Part shown: positions 24,153 through 33,968 of the stretch, piece after piece
Numbering within the stretch: position 1 is the first letter of the stretch
Layout of the letters: every line of letters starts with the position of its first letter
Assembly: GCF_038002345.1 (NCBI RefSeq)
Contig: NZ_JBBOCJ010000001.1
Location: 7,502,001-7,566,000 of the forward strand
Direction of reading: 5' to 3'
From: Paenibacillus sp. FSL M7-0420
Lineage (GTDB): Bacteria; Bacillota; Bacilli; Paenibacillales; Paenibacillaceae
Length of the DNA stretch: 64,000 nt
Notes under the pieces: model-generated
The model's database searches: none
What the model was told of the DNA's origin: nothing
What the model saw: the letters and a program-made list of their open reading frames with translations, nothing else
Made by a program: the position numbers and the translations under genes

Positions 24153-26534
24153 TTAACCCATCACAACCAGCACTTCGTTCTCTGCCGCCATCCGGGACAC
24201 AGGAATGAGGTTGCCCTGGATTTCTTCGCCATTGATGACGATGCGGGAGACGCCCTTCTGGACGCCGTGCTTGTTCTCTACCTGGATGTTCAGCTTCTTC
24301 CCGCGGAATTCGCGCACCATGGAGAAGTCGGTCCAGTCCGAAGGGACACACGGGTCCAGACGGAGGCCGTCCTTCTGCGGCTGAACGCCCATAATGCCCT
24401 CTGCCAGTGAGACCATAACAGTGGAGGCTGTGCCTGTCAGCCAGTGGACATGGGCCCGGCCCTGATACGGGCTGTCCTTGGACTCCACGAATTGGCCGTG
24501 GACGTAAGGCTCCAGCTTGCGGACCTCCGCATTCTCATTCATGGTGGCCGGACTGCAGTTCAGGAAATACTCGAACGCGCGTTCACCGTTGCCGATCACC
24601 GTCTCCGCCAGGATAAGCCAGCCCTGCGGCTGGCTGAAGATGCCGCCGTTCTCCTTGGTCGAAGCGTTGAACAGCGCCATCAGTGCTACCGGCAAGCCGT
24701 ATTTGCGGAATGGGGGGTAGAACAGCATCGTGCCGTAATCGGTCCGCAGATTGTCATAGACCTTGTCCATGGCGAGCTTGGCCTGTTCCGGGCGGGCCGC
24801 ACCGCTTAGCACCGACCAGCTCTGCGGGTTCAGCCAGATTCGGCCCTCGTCGTTCTCCCAGGAGCCGATGGTATAGTTGTCCTCGGTGAAGCCGCGGACG
24901 AACTGATCCTTCTCCCAGGCATACTTCTGGATATTACCGTCCAGCTCCTCCAGCAGGCCTTGTGCCCACGCAGCATCCTCCGGCTTGTTCTTGTTCTCCG
25001 CGATGTCCATGAATACCTTGAAGCCCATGTACAGCTGGAAGGCCACGAACAGTGATTCACCCTTGGCGCCAAGCCGCAGGCAATCGTTCCAGTCGGCATG
25101 AAGTCCAATCGGCATGCCGTGGGCACCCATCCGGTCGAGACTGAATTGAAGTGCCTGCCGCAGGTGCTCATATACCGTAGCTTCGCCTTGATCCGAATAA
25201 GGAATGACCTCATCGGTGAAGTCCCAGTTCCCGCTCTCATTCAGATACTTGATTACCGTCGGGAATAGCCACAGAGCGTCATCGGCCCGGTAGTGGGGAT
25301 GTCCGGTCTCCCGCACATATTCAGGGTCGTCCGGTGTTCCTTCATGACCCGGATTATGGTCGAATTTCACCAACGGCAGCCCGCCGCCGTTGGATACCTG
25401 GGCAGAGATCATCAGCCGCAGGCGTTCAAGAGCCATCTCATGGTCCAGATGGATAATGCCCTGGATGTCCTGCACCGTATCCCGGTAGCCGAGCCCGTTG
25501 CGCAATCCGGAGTACTGGAAGGAGGCAGCACGCGACCAGATGAAGGTAATGAAGCACTGGTAAGCATTCCACGTGTTGATCATATGGTTCAGATTGCTGC
25601 TTGGCGTCTGCACCTGGAAGCGGTTAAGCTTGCTGTGCCAGAAGGTCTTCAGCTCTTCAAGCTCCCGGTCTACCACGGACAAATCCTGGTAGTGGCTAAG
25701 AATGCCGGAGGCTCCCTCTTCATCATATTGTCCCAGCAGGAAGGCGACTTCCTTCTCTTCCCCCGGCTGCAGCTCCACATTGAGCTGCAAGGCACCGCAG
25801 GCATTGGTATTATAGTTCAGCGAATTGGAGCATTGACCGTTCTCCACGGAGAGCGGATTCCCGTAGCTGCGGTAATCTCCAAGGAACGTATCGCGGTCCC
25901 CGTCATAACCGGCCACCTCTGCTCCGGCCGCGCCGAAGAATCTCCAGGTTTGCTCTCCCGCGATGTTTTCATTGATGACTTGAAGAATTTTATCGTGCTT
26001 GAAGTAGGTCCGGGAAATAAACAGCGTGTATTGCAGGTTCACAGTATCTTGCTCATAGTTGTTGTCATTGGTGAATTCGGCGAAGCCGAAGAGGGCCAGC
26101 TTGCGAGCCGCAGTGCCGTCATTGCGGATCTTCATGCGCCATACTTCATAGGTCTTGTTCAGCGGTACGTAGTATAAGGACTCGGTATGAATGTTGTCAT
26201 AATCTGAGACGATGTTCGTGTATCCGGTTCCATGATGGCAGACGGACTTGTATTGCTCCAGATCCTTGCCTACCGGCTGCCAGGAGCCGGACCAATAATC
26301 CCCATTCTCCAGGTCTTTGACATAAATGTAGCGCCCAGGCTCGTCCTTGGAGTTGAAGTGATAGCGGATATGCCGTCCGTTGGCCCCGGATTTCACGAAG
26401 CTGTAGCCCCCGGCGTTACCAGAGATAATCGCACCGTATTCCGGCGAACCGAGATAGTTGGCCCAAGGAGCAGGCGTATTCGGCTTCGTAATCAGGTACT
26501 CTTTGTTCTTGTCGTCAAAATGACCGTATTGCAT
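24153..26534 (-). CDS. GH94 phosphorylase, probable cellobiose phosphorylase
   Basis: A 793-residue cytoplasmic enzyme. The N-terminus MQYGHFDDKNKEYLITKPNTPAPWANYLG is close to cellobiose phosphorylases, and the length fits (about 800). The (alpha/alpha)6 catalytic domain contains HADWNDCLR, whose first Asp (about residue 478) is the general acid of GH94. The reaction is phosphorolysis of a beta-glucoside to glucose 1-phosphate and a sugar, saving one ATP. ATG 26534 is chosen because GAGGAGG is seven bases upstream; the ATG six bases earlier abuts that site. A perfect 16-bp palindrome lies 37 bp upstream. Specificity (cellobiose or laminaribiose) cannot be settled by eye. Confidence 0.88.
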   Translation of the reverse strand: MQYGHFDDKNKEYLITKPNTPAPWANYLGSPEYGAIISGNAGGYSFVKSGANGRHIRYHFNSKDEPGRYIYVKDLENGDYWSGSWQPVGKDLEQYKSVCHHGTGYTNIVSDYDNIHTESLYYVPLNKTYEVWRMKIRNDGTAARKLALFGFAEFTNDNNYEQDTVNLQYTLFISRTYFKHDKILQVINENIAGEQTWRFFGAAGAEVAGYDGDRDTFLGDYRSYGNPLSVENGQCSNSLNYNTNACGALQLNVELQPGEEKEVAFLLGQYDEEGASGILSHYQDLSVVDRELEELKTFWHSKLNRFQVQTPSSNLNHMINTWNAYQCFITFIWSRAASFQYSGLRNGLGYRDTVQDIQGIIHLDHEMALERLRLMISAQVSNGGGLPLVKFDHNPGHEGTPDDPEYVRETGHPHYRADDALWLFPTVIKYLNESGNWDFTDEVIPYSDQGEATVYEHLRQALQFSLDRMGAHGMPIGLHADWNDCLRLGAKGESLFVAFQLYMGFKVFMDIAENKNKPEDAAWAQGLLEELDGNIQKYAWEKDQFVRGFTEDNYTIGSWENDEGRIWLNPQSWSVLSGAARPEQAKLAMDKVYDNLRTDYGTMLFYPPFRKYGLPVALMALFNASTKENGGIFSQPQGWLILAETVIGNGERAFEYFLNCSPATMNENAEVRKLEPYVHGQFVESKDSPYQGRAHVHWLTGTASTVMVSLAEGIMGVQPQKDGLRLDPCVPSDWTDFSMVREFRGKKLNIQVENKHGVQKGVSRIVINGEEIQGNLIPVSRMAAENEVLVVMG

Positions 26535-26570
26535 AACCATTCCTCCTCATGATAGATGACAGGCAGGGCT

Positions 26571-26586
26571 ATGAACGCGCGTTCAT
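26571..26586. promoter_or_regulatory. Perfect palindromic operator upstream of GH94
   Basis: ATGAACGCGCGTTCAT is its own reverse complement. It lies between the GH94 start and a TATAAT on the minus strand (26615-26620). The central CG favours a LacI-family repressor, but the core GAAC-N4-GTTC also fits the Bacillus LexA box. Confidence 0.6.
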
Positions 26587-26787
26587 AAATGACCGAAGAA
26601 TCCCGCCCAATTCCATTATAAGACAGTTGCGGTCTGACAATATACCCTATATTTGAGAAAACAACAAACAGTAGAGCCTTTTTATAGCAGTTTCCTATAT
26701 TTGAATGGGCACATGGCCTTGTTAAGATCAAAAGGAAGGTCTATGTGAGTGCAGCCGAATGGCTGGAGGTATAAGGAGGAGTGCAGG

Positions 26788-27720
26788 ATGAGTGTAAAGC
26801 AATGGTCTGAAGATACGATATCCTACGATTTAAATGGTGAATGGTCTATCCGCAGAGCAGAGCCCGAGGAGTGGGGAGTATATTGCTCCGTCTATTATAA
26901 CATGCAGTATAACGGCTTTTTTAGAGAAGAAGGTTATACGAACCCGCGCAGGAATGCCTTTTGGATATACAAGGGGGAGAGTAGAATCGGCGGAGTCCGG
27001 ATGTCACCGAATGTGATCTACCATCTCTTTGTAATCCCTCCGTTTAACGATTCATTCGGAATATTGAAGCAGCTTAAAAAGTTGTTGATTCAGTGGTCTG
27101 ACCGGAAGGAACCGATACGGACCTATGAGGTTCTGCCGGATCAGGTTCAGCTATACGCGCGGGCAGGCTTCTGGCCGGATGAATTCAGATGCCGCTGGAT
27201 GCAGCGGCCTACAGAAGAGTTCCACATCAGCTGGGAGGACAATCTGCGGATTGAGAGTCCTGAAGTGGAAGTAACTGAGGAGGGAGGCAAACGGTTCATC
27301 CTTGCAGAAGAGATTGCCCGCTGTGATTTTGAGAGCTTTAGAGGGGGCTTAGATGCGACCCGGCGGAAGCAAACTGCTGTGAAAGATTTCCTGCCTACTG
27401 ACCCTAGTTACTCTAATGAAGAATTAACACAGGCCTCCACACTGGTATTTGATAAGGCCACGGGACAGCTCATTGCCAATTGCCGGCTGTGTCTGCAGGA
27501 TCATGTGGCGGCAGTCTATAGCATCGGCGTTAACCCCGCCTATCGTGGGAGAAGACTGGCTACACGGATGCTGCAAAGAGCGCTGACGATGCTGAAGGGG
27601 ACTTATCCGCTGCTGAGATTGTATGTAATGGAGGGAAATGATGCGGAATCTGTGTACTATAATCTCGGGTTTAAGCCCGGGGTGCAGGAGGTTCAGAAGA
27701 TGTATATCCCGGTGAATTAA
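26788..27720 (+). CDS. GNAT-family acetyltransferase, long form
   Basis: A 310-residue protein. The C-terminal GNAT domain (about 225-310) has the acetyl-CoA motif SIGVNPAYRGRRLATRML (normally Q/R-x-x-G-x-G/A) and LYVMEGNDAESVYYNLGF. The first 200 residues contain IYKGESRIGGVRMSPNVIYHLFVIPPF, which looks like a second, degenerate GNAT fold. ATG 26788 follows a strong AAGGAGGAG site. The gene is divergent from GH94. Substrate unknown. Confidence 0.78.
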   Translation: MSVKQWSEDTISYDLNGEWSIRRAEPEEWGVYCSVYYNMQYNGFFREEGYTNPRRNAFWIYKGESRIGGVRMSPNVIYHLFVIPPFNDSFGILKQLKKLLIQWSDRKEPIRTYEVLPDQVQLYARAGFWPDEFRCRWMQRPTEEFHISWEDNLRIESPEVEVTEEGGKRFILAEEIARCDFESFRGGLDATRRKQTAVKDFLPTDPSYSNEELTQASTLVFDKATGQLIANCRLCLQDHVAAVYSIGVNPAYRGRRLATRMLQRALTMLKGTYPLLRLYVMEGNDAESVYYNLGFKPGVQEVQKMYIPVN

Positions 27721-27747
27721 CGGAAATAAGCGATCCGCAGGATCAAC

Positions 27748-27776
27748 CAGGGCATCCTTAGGGTGTCTTTTTTTAA
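27748..27776 (+). terminator. Rho-independent terminator after the GNAT gene
   Basis: GGGCATCC pairs with GGGTGTC (with G-T pairs) across TTA and is followed by seven T. It belongs to the same terminator type as 4945. Confidence 0.7.
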
Positions 27777-28059
27777 CTTTTCAAATGAACCGCAACACAA
27801 GGTTGGGAGGAAATTCGTAATTACGCAATGATCTTTGTCACAAAAAAGGGGATTTGTAGAGTTAATGTAGAGGACTGTCGGATAGTATTAGAAACTAAGA
27901 GATTATTATACACAACCTGTCGGTATCCGTATCGCACGATTTGGTGAACGCCTGCAAAGGAAGGGAGGATTTTACAGGTAATAGGCAAGCGGTCTATGAA
28001 CAATAGGAAGTGTCGGCTGATCCAATAAAAGTCCCTTTAGATGAGGAGAACAAAAAAAG

Positions 28060-31000
28060 ATGACAACATCGAAGAAATGGAATAAAAGAGGTTCCCGCGC
28101 TCTGGCAGCCTCGTTGTCGATTGCGCTGGTTGCTGCCAACTTTGCGCTGGCCGGACCCGTGGCCCATGCGGCTGTAGCGGATAATGATGGTTCGGAACAA
28201 ATTTTCACTTCGGAGAAGTACCGGAGCTTCACCAAGCCCGATAGCGGAGCTGTTAACCTAACCTTCCCGGAGCTCTCCATTACCGCAGATCCTGATGAGA
28301 TGATGACGGGGGCTACGGTTGTAATCAATGGATATAAGTCAGGTGACAAGATTACGTTCGCCACATCCGGCACTGGAATTACAGTTGCCACCAGCGGAGG
28401 TAACGGAGCCTACATCTTAACAGGCAATGCGCCGGTTGAAGTCTACCAGCAGGTATTGGAGAATGCCCAGTTTACGATGACCTCGCCGGGTGAACGCAGT
28501 CTGACCTTCGGTCTGGGGCCTGTTCTCGCTTTTAATAAGAATGGCCATTTCTATGAATATGTGACAAATGGTGCAAACATCAAGTGGCCGGATGCCTTAG
28601 CGAAGGCTGAAGAGCGGACCTATTATGGACGCCAAGGGTATCTAGCGACGATTACCGACCCGGATGAGAACGCTTTTATTGCGGAGAAGGCTAGAGGAAT
28701 TGGTTGGGTTGGCGGGAAAGATGTAGCTCGTTCCGAGACGAACGGAAGGGCCAATACACGTGTGTTCGCCTTGCAGAACAACGAATATAATGGTTATGGC
28801 GATTGGCGCTGGGTAACCGGACCCGAAGGAAAGCTGCAGTATGAAGGCAAATCCGGACTTCCATTCTATAAGGGTTACAATGCTAATGGTGGAAGAAATG
28901 ATTCCGCCACGGTGACGGATCTTACTTATGGGCTGGGAACTGGCCATATCATGCACAATAACTGGGATGCAGGGGAGCCCAATGACTCCTCCTACGAGCA
29001 CGTAGTGCATATTTTTGCAAGTGGAAAATGGAACGATTATCCGATTGATAACATCGTGAATGCCTACCTCGTTGAATACGGCGGTATGGAAGGCGATGCC
29101 ACCACCAGCATAAGTACCACCATTACACTGGTGGATAAAACTCCGCTGAAACAGGATAACGATGCGGCAGAAGAGTATCTCGGCGTGAATCCGCCAATCT
29201 ATACGAAGGCATCACTTGCAGTTCTCAAGACAGCAACAGATGCTGCCAACGCTGTCCTTGAAGATGAGCATGCGTCTCCTGAAGAGGTTGAGGCCGCCCG
29301 TAAGGGTCTGGAGGATGCGATTGCCGGACTGGTTAAGCAGCCGCCAGTAGCTGACAACGCAAGCTATACCGAGGGCAGCAACAATCAGGTATCCATTAAG
29401 TTCGACAAGCCTATCAAGTTCAATGAAGGCGATACGGATACTACGGATGACTTCAGAGTGACACTGGACGGAAGATTGGTCGATGTTACGCATGCTGTAG
29501 TATCTGACCAAGATCCTAGTGTCATTATTCTGACCCTGGCCAGCCCGCTGGTTAATGATCCTGTGGTTAGAATCGAATATGATGCCGCAGAGTCGGCAAT
29601 CCAGGCTCAGACACCTGGGAAGGAGCCAGTGTCCGACTTTACACTCATTGCGAACGGACCGTTTGGTGATTCCTTGGAAATTGAAACGCCTGCTAAGGGA
29701 ACAGAGGTATATGGAGCAGACTTCCCGCTCCCGGTAACCGGACAAGCTGCACTGGACTCGGTGGTTACGGCTGCTGTGTATAAAGTGGATGTCCACCCGA
29801 ATGCGCATCTGTTCGATCTTGAGGTAGGGATTACGGTAACCGATGATGTCTATAAGTGGGACACCAAGCTGCCGGGTCCGCTGGCACCAGGCTCCTACCA
29901 TGTGGCGGTGACTTCGACCAAGACATTTGGCGATGAAGTAAGAACAGAAACGAAGCTGGTGCCGTTCACGGTACCGCAGCTGGAATTGACCCATGTGGCG
30001 GTAAACGAAGGCCAGCCGGATCACGCGGTATTGACGTTCAACCAGCCTGTAGGCTCTGCATTGACTGATGCTGACCTCACCGGACTGACCATTGATGGAC
30101 GGAAGGTTATTGCTGTGAAGTCCGTACAGGGCGATAAAGTAGAAGTCGTTCTGGAGGAAGCGCTTGGTCCAAATGATGCATTGGTCGTAGGGTACGATCC
30201 TGCTGCCGGTAATGTTACGGCTGAGGGCAACGTCCTGAACGAATTGAAACCGATCCAGGCCGGCGACCAGTCAGGCATCACGAAGGATAACAATGTAATT
30301 CCGCTTCAGCTGATTGCCGCCTATCCCGAAGCGGGCAAGCTTAAGCTGGTGTTCAACAAGCCGATCAACGATCTGACTGATCTGGCCGGATTCACTTACG
30401 GCGGCGTGCCGCTTCAGGCACCTTTTGAGATTAACGGCAATGAGCTTATCGTTTCAATTCCCGCAGATCATAACGGCGGCATGCTCAGCTACGATCCGGA
30501 GCTTGGCAATGTAACGGAGAACGGCAACAAGAATAACCTGCTTACAGGATTGCAGCCGGGCATTGACCTAGGCGGGGATAGCAAATATATCGCAGACGGC
30601 GGCAAGCTGCCGGAGAACGGTCTGGGATTAACGGCAGGGGATAAGCCGGTATCGCTGAGTCCAGCCTTCCAGCCGGATGTACCAAGCGGCTATCAGGCGA
30701 CCGTGCCTAATGAGACGGGGACTATTGCGCTGAATCTTGCTCCGGCAGGAGACAACGATACGCTGCGCAAGGTTAGCTTGAACGGTGTAGAGGTCCCTGA
30801 CGGAGATTGGAGCAAGCTGCCGCTTCAGGAAGGGCTGAACATCATCCAGGTGGACATTGTGGATGCGAAGCGTCCAGGCGTTAAGCTGGGGCAATACCAG
30901 ATTCAGGTTATCCGCGCAAGCGGGAAGCTCGTATCGCTTGATCCTTCGAGCGGCACACTGCAGCCAGAATTCAAGCCTGAAACTGCAAGCTATGATGTAT

Positions 31001-32622
31001 CCGTAGCGAACAGTGTATATGAAATGTCATTCAAGCCGGTTACACTTGATCCGGGTGCGGTGGTAACACTCAGCATTGCCGGTGAAGCTCCGGTAGAGGT
31101 TACGAACGGTCAATGGAGCAAAGCGCTCCCTCTAAAAGTAGGCAAGAATGAAGTTCTGGTTACCGTCAAGGATTCCGCAGGCGGAACGAATACGTATACA
31201 ATGATCATTACCAGACAAGAGCCTGTATCTTCAGGCGGAGGCGGAGGTTCCGCTCCGGCTCCAGCAGCTCCTGAAACATCCAAGACCGAAGTGATTCAGG
31301 TAGATGTGGCTATCGGCGGAGCCAATGCGGCTGGCATCACGAAAGTGCCGGTCCAGCGGACGACTCACAGCAACGGAACGATAACGGATCTGGTCCGCTT
31401 CACCAAGGATAAGGCCGAAGAGGCAGTGAAGAAAGCAAAAGAGACGGGACAAAGCATCGCCCGTGTGGTCATTCCGGATCCGGCAGACAATGTCAGCGAA
31501 GTGAATGTCCAGATTCCGGCAGAGACTGCCAAATTGCTGAAAGAGAATGGCATTGTGCTTGAAATTTACACAGAGAATGCGATCATCCGTATCCCGAACG
31601 CTTCTCTGGAAGGAATCGGGCAGGATTTCTATTTCCGGCTAGTACCGGTAAGGAATGCAGCAGAGCGCAATGAGATTGAGAAGAGAGCCACACTTGAGGC
31701 TGTGGTCCGTGAAGTGGCGAAGGACAACAAAATCGAAGTGGTCGCAAGACCGATGACCATCGAGACGAACCTGTCTAGCCGGGCGGTAACTCTGATTCTG
31801 CCGCTCAAAGATGTGAAGCTGCCTGCGAACGAAGCGGCGCGTAATGCCTTCCTCGCACAGCTCGGTATTTTCATTGAACACACTGACGGCACGAAAGAGG
31901 TTGTCAAAGGCAAAGCGGTTACCTATAAAGAGGGACTGCTTGGACTGGAATTCTCGGTAAGCAAATTCAGTACCTTTACGATTATCAACTTCAATAATCA
32001 GTCGCCTGCTACGCATGTATCCTATATCGTTGGCTTCCCGGATGGTCAATTCAAGCCGGACGATCGGGTAACGCGCTCGCAGATGGCACTTATGATTGCC
32101 CGGAATCTGGGCTATGATGCTAGTGCGGCTGTAGGCACTCCTCCCTTCCCGGATGTAGCTGTCCGCCATTATGCGGCAGCAGCCATTGCCTTCGTAAATG
32201 CACAGGGCGTGATGAAGGGTGATCCGGCCGGGAAATTCCGGGGGGATGCGCCGATTACGAGAGCAGAGATGGCCGCTGCTGCTGCCAACTACCTGAAGCT
32301 TGCGGTACCGGCAGACGGAAAATCGAGCTTCAGCGATACAACTGGACATTGGGCCCAGGCTGTAATTGAAGCCAACGTGTCGGCAGGCCTGCTCAAGGGC
32401 TACCCGGACGGCAGCTTCAAGCCGAATGCTTATCTGACCCGTGCGGAAGCAGTAGTCATTGTTAATCAGATGTTTGACCGCGGCCCGCTCCATGGAGCAG
32501 ATGCGGTGAAATTCCCGGATGTCTCCAAGAATCATTGGGCCTACCTGGATATCCAGGAGGCTATCATCGACCATCAGTACCGGATCGACAGTGAACAGAA
32601 GGAACAACGGGTTACAGAATAA
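28060..32622 (+). CDS. Large SLH-domain surface protein with C-type lectin-like domain
   Basis: A 1520-residue secreted protein. Signal peptide about 1-37 (ending AHA). A C-type lectin-like domain at about 160-342 shows FYEYV, WPDALAKAEERTYYGRQGYLATITD, and WDAGEPNDSSYEHVVHI, with the lectin WNDYP-like end. A FIVAR-type helical segment follows (about 362-424), then several SwmB-like Ig domains, two cadherin-like beta-sandwich domains (about 855-1055), a GGGGG linker (1060) and SLH motifs at about 1317, 1362, 1423 and a truncated one at 1485. It is probably wall-anchored and glycan binding. The 339-bp upstream gap (27721-28059) holds a terminator and an otherwise featureless leader. Confidence 0.85.
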   Translation: MTTSKKWNKRGSRALAASLSIALVAANFALAGPVAHAAVADNDGSEQIFTSEKYRSFTKPDSGAVNLTFPELSITADPDEMMTGATVVINGYKSGDKITFATSGTGITVATSGGNGAYILTGNAPVEVYQQVLENAQFTMTSPGERSLTFGLGPVLAFNKNGHFYEYVTNGANIKWPDALAKAEERTYYGRQGYLATITDPDENAFIAEKARGIGWVGGKDVARSETNGRANTRVFALQNNEYNGYGDWRWVTGPEGKLQYEGKSGLPFYKGYNANGGRNDSATVTDLTYGLGTGHIMHNNWDAGEPNDSSYEHVVHIFASGKWNDYPIDNIVNAYLVEYGGMEGDATTSISTTITLVDKTPLKQDNDAAEEYLGVNPPIYTKASLAVLKTATDAANAVLEDEHASPEEVEAARKGLEDAIAGLVKQPPVADNASYTEGSNNQVSIKFDKPIKFNEGDTDTTDDFRVTLDGRLVDVTHAVVSDQDPSVIILTLASPLVNDPVVRIEYDAAESAIQAQTPGKEPVSDFTLIANGPFGDSLEIETPAKGTEVYGADFPLPVTGQAALDSVVTAAVYKVDVHPNAHLFDLEVGITVTDDVYKWDTKLPGPLAPGSYHVAVTSTKTFGDEVRTETKLVPFTVPQLELTHVAVNEGQPDHAVLTFNQPVGSALTDADLTGLTIDGRKVIAVKSVQGDKVEVVLEEALGPNDALVVGYDPAAGNVTAEGNVLNELKPIQAGDQSGITKDNNVIPLQLIAAYPEAGKLKLVFNKPINDLTDLAGFTYGGVPLQAPFEINGNELIVSIPADHNGGMLSYDPELGNVTENGNKNNLLTGLQPGIDLGGDSKYIADGGKLPENGLGLTAGDKPVSLSPAFQPDVPSGYQATVPNETGTIALNLAPAGDNDTLRKVSLNGVEVPDGDWSKLPLQEGLNIIQVDIVDAKRPGVKLGQYQIQVIRASGKLVSLDPSSGTLQPEFKPETASYDVSVANSVYEMSFKPVTLDPGAVVTLSIAGEAPVEVTNGQWSKALPLKVGKNEVLVTVKDSAGGTNTYTMIITRQEPVSSGGGGGSAPAPAAPETSKTEVIQVDVAIGGANAAGITKVPVQRTTHSNGTITDLVRFTKDKAEEAVKKAKETGQSIARVVIPDPADNVSEVNVQIPAETAKLLKENGIVLEIYTENAIIRIPNASLEGIGQDFYFRLVPVRNAAERNEIEKRATLEAVVREVAKDNKIEVVARPMTIETNLSSRAVTLILPLKDVKLPANEAARNAFLAQLGIFIEHTDGTKEVVKGKAVTYKEGLLGLEFSVSKFSTFTIINFNNQSPATHVSYIVGFPDGQFKPDDRVTRSQMALMIARNLGYDASAAVGTPPFPDVAVRHYAAAAIAFVNAQGVMKGDPAGKFRGDAPITRAEMAAAAANYLKLAVPADGKSSFSDTTGHWAQAVIEANVSAGLLKGYPDGSFKPNAYLTRAEAVVIVNQMFDRGPLHGADAVKFPDVSKNHWAYLDIQEAIIDHQYRIDSEQKEQRVTE

Positions 32623-32629
32623 ATGGATA

Positions 32630-32664
32630 GGGGTTGGAGGAGAGATCATTTCTCCTCCAGCCCC
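32630..32664 (+). terminator. Stem-loop after the large SLH gene
   Basis: GGGGTTGGAGGAGA pairs with TCTCCTCCAGCCCC with one mismatch. The T-tract is poor, so this may act as a terminator or mRNA stabiliser. Confidence 0.55.
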
Positions 32665-32732
32665 TAAATCATTAAATTTGAAGTATAATGGTTATAAAAC
32701 CGTACCGATTTCCAGTTGCGAAGGAGATCCGA

Positions 32733-33875
32733 ATGAAAGCAATCCTGATTGACGATGAAGAATTGGCACTAAAGGCTTTGGAACGCCAATTGCATGCGCT
32801 TGGGTGTTTCGAGATTATCGGCAAATATACCGATCCGCTGCAAGGGCAGCAAAAGGTAGAGGAGACCGAGACCGATATTGTGTTTCTCGATATTCATTTA
32901 CCGGAGCTGAGCGGGATTGAGCTGGCGGAAAGGCTGCTTGAACAGAGACCCGATCTGCAGGTTGTATTCGTAACGGCATATGATAAGTATGCGATCAAGG
33001 CTTTTGAGCTGAATGCCCTGGATTATTTGCTTAAGCCGATTCATACGGACCGTCTGAAGCTTACAGTTCGGAGATTGAATGCTCAGCAGAAGCCTGGCCT
33101 GGTAGCCCGGGCAGCGTCAGCGCAGACAAGCTGGAGAATGCTGATGCTCGATGCCTTCCGGATCTACGAAGGGAGCCAGGAGCTTCCGTCGCTGCAATGG
33201 AGAACGGCGAAGGCGCAGGAAATCTTCTTTTACCTGCTGCATCATCGCGGCAAAGTGGTCAGTAAAGCCACCCTGATTGAATTGCTGTGGGCTGATTTTG
33301 ATCCGAATAGGGCCTATCCGCAGTTATATACAGCTGTGTATCATATCCGCAAGATGCTGGAGCCCTTCAGCAGAGAACGGATTCTCCTGCAAAATACGGC
33401 GGACGGCTATCTGCTTAAGCTGAATGGCATCTGCCTGGACGTTGATGAGTTTGACCGCTTTATCCAAGCGGGGTTAGAGCTCTCGAATGACACCCTGCCC
33501 GAATACGAACGAATCCTGAAGCTGTTCAAGAGCGAATATCTGGAGGGGTACGATTATGTGTGGGCGGAGCTTGAACGGCAGAGATTCCAGCTGCAGTGGA
33601 TTCGGCTGAAGCTGAATCTGGTCCGCTGGTATATGGGGAATGCAGAATATGAACAGGCCTTCAAGCATATTGAACAGGTCTGCACCCGCTATCCGTTAGA
33701 GGAGCAAGCGCAATTATTGTACATGCAAATATCGGATAGAATGGGCTTTCATTTTCTGGTGCAAAGACAGTATGTATTGCTGGAAACGGTCATGGAAGCA
33801 GAGGTTGCGGAGAAACCGAGCCGGGAGATTGTCAAATGGTATAGGGATTGGGACAACAAGCGTCAGAAAGGGTGA
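32733..33875 (+). CDS. Response regulator with C-terminal BTAD-like domain
   Basis: A 380-residue protein. The receiver domain (1-120) has DDEE acids, phosphoacceptor Asp52 in VFLDIHLPELSG, and Lys in LLKPIH. The middle (about 150-235) is a winged helix of the SARP type (RTAKAQEIFFYLLHHRGKVVSKATLIELLW, YTAVYHIRKML). The C-terminus (about 245-375) has the helical repeats of a bacterial transcriptional activation domain. No histidine kinase is encoded nearby, so it is an orphan here. ATG 32733 follows GAAGGAG. The terminator hairpin overlaps the stop codon. Confidence 0.85.
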   Translation: MKAILIDDEELALKALERQLHALGCFEIIGKYTDPLQGQQKVEETETDIVFLDIHLPELSGIELAERLLEQRPDLQVVFVTAYDKYAIKAFELNALDYLLKPIHTDRLKLTVRRLNAQQKPGLVARAASAQTSWRMLMLDAFRIYEGSQELPSLQWRTAKAQEIFFYLLHHRGKVVSKATLIELLWADFDPNRAYPQLYTAVYHIRKMLEPFSRERILLQNTADGYLLKLNGICLDVDEFDRFIQAGLELSNDTLPEYERILKLFKSEYLEGYDYVWAELERQRFQLQWIRLKLNLVRWYMGNAEYEQAFKHIEQVCTRYPLEEQAQLLYMQISDRMGFHFLVQRQYVLLETVMEAEVAEKPSREIVKWYRDWDNKRQKG

Positions 33876-33897
33876 ATCCGTGGATTCATCCTTTTTG
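33867..33897 (+). terminator. Terminator overlapping the response-regulator stop codon
   Basis: AAAGGGTGAATCC pairs with GGATTCATCC and is followed by TTTTT; the TGA stop is inside the 5' arm. Confidence 0.75.
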
Positions 33898-33968
33898 CCC
33901 TATCTAAATTATGATATATTTAATCTTGAATGAACTTGTTCTGCAAAGACCCGACGAAGGAGCCCCCC

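Noticed and set aside
26615..26640. Complete promoter for GH94
   Set aside because: A good TATAAT exists, but the nearest TTGTCA is only 14 bp away, so the -35 is not convincing.
27777..28059. Riboswitch in the leader of the large SLH gene
   Set aside because: No known riboswitch core was recognised; only an unstructured-looking leader was seen.
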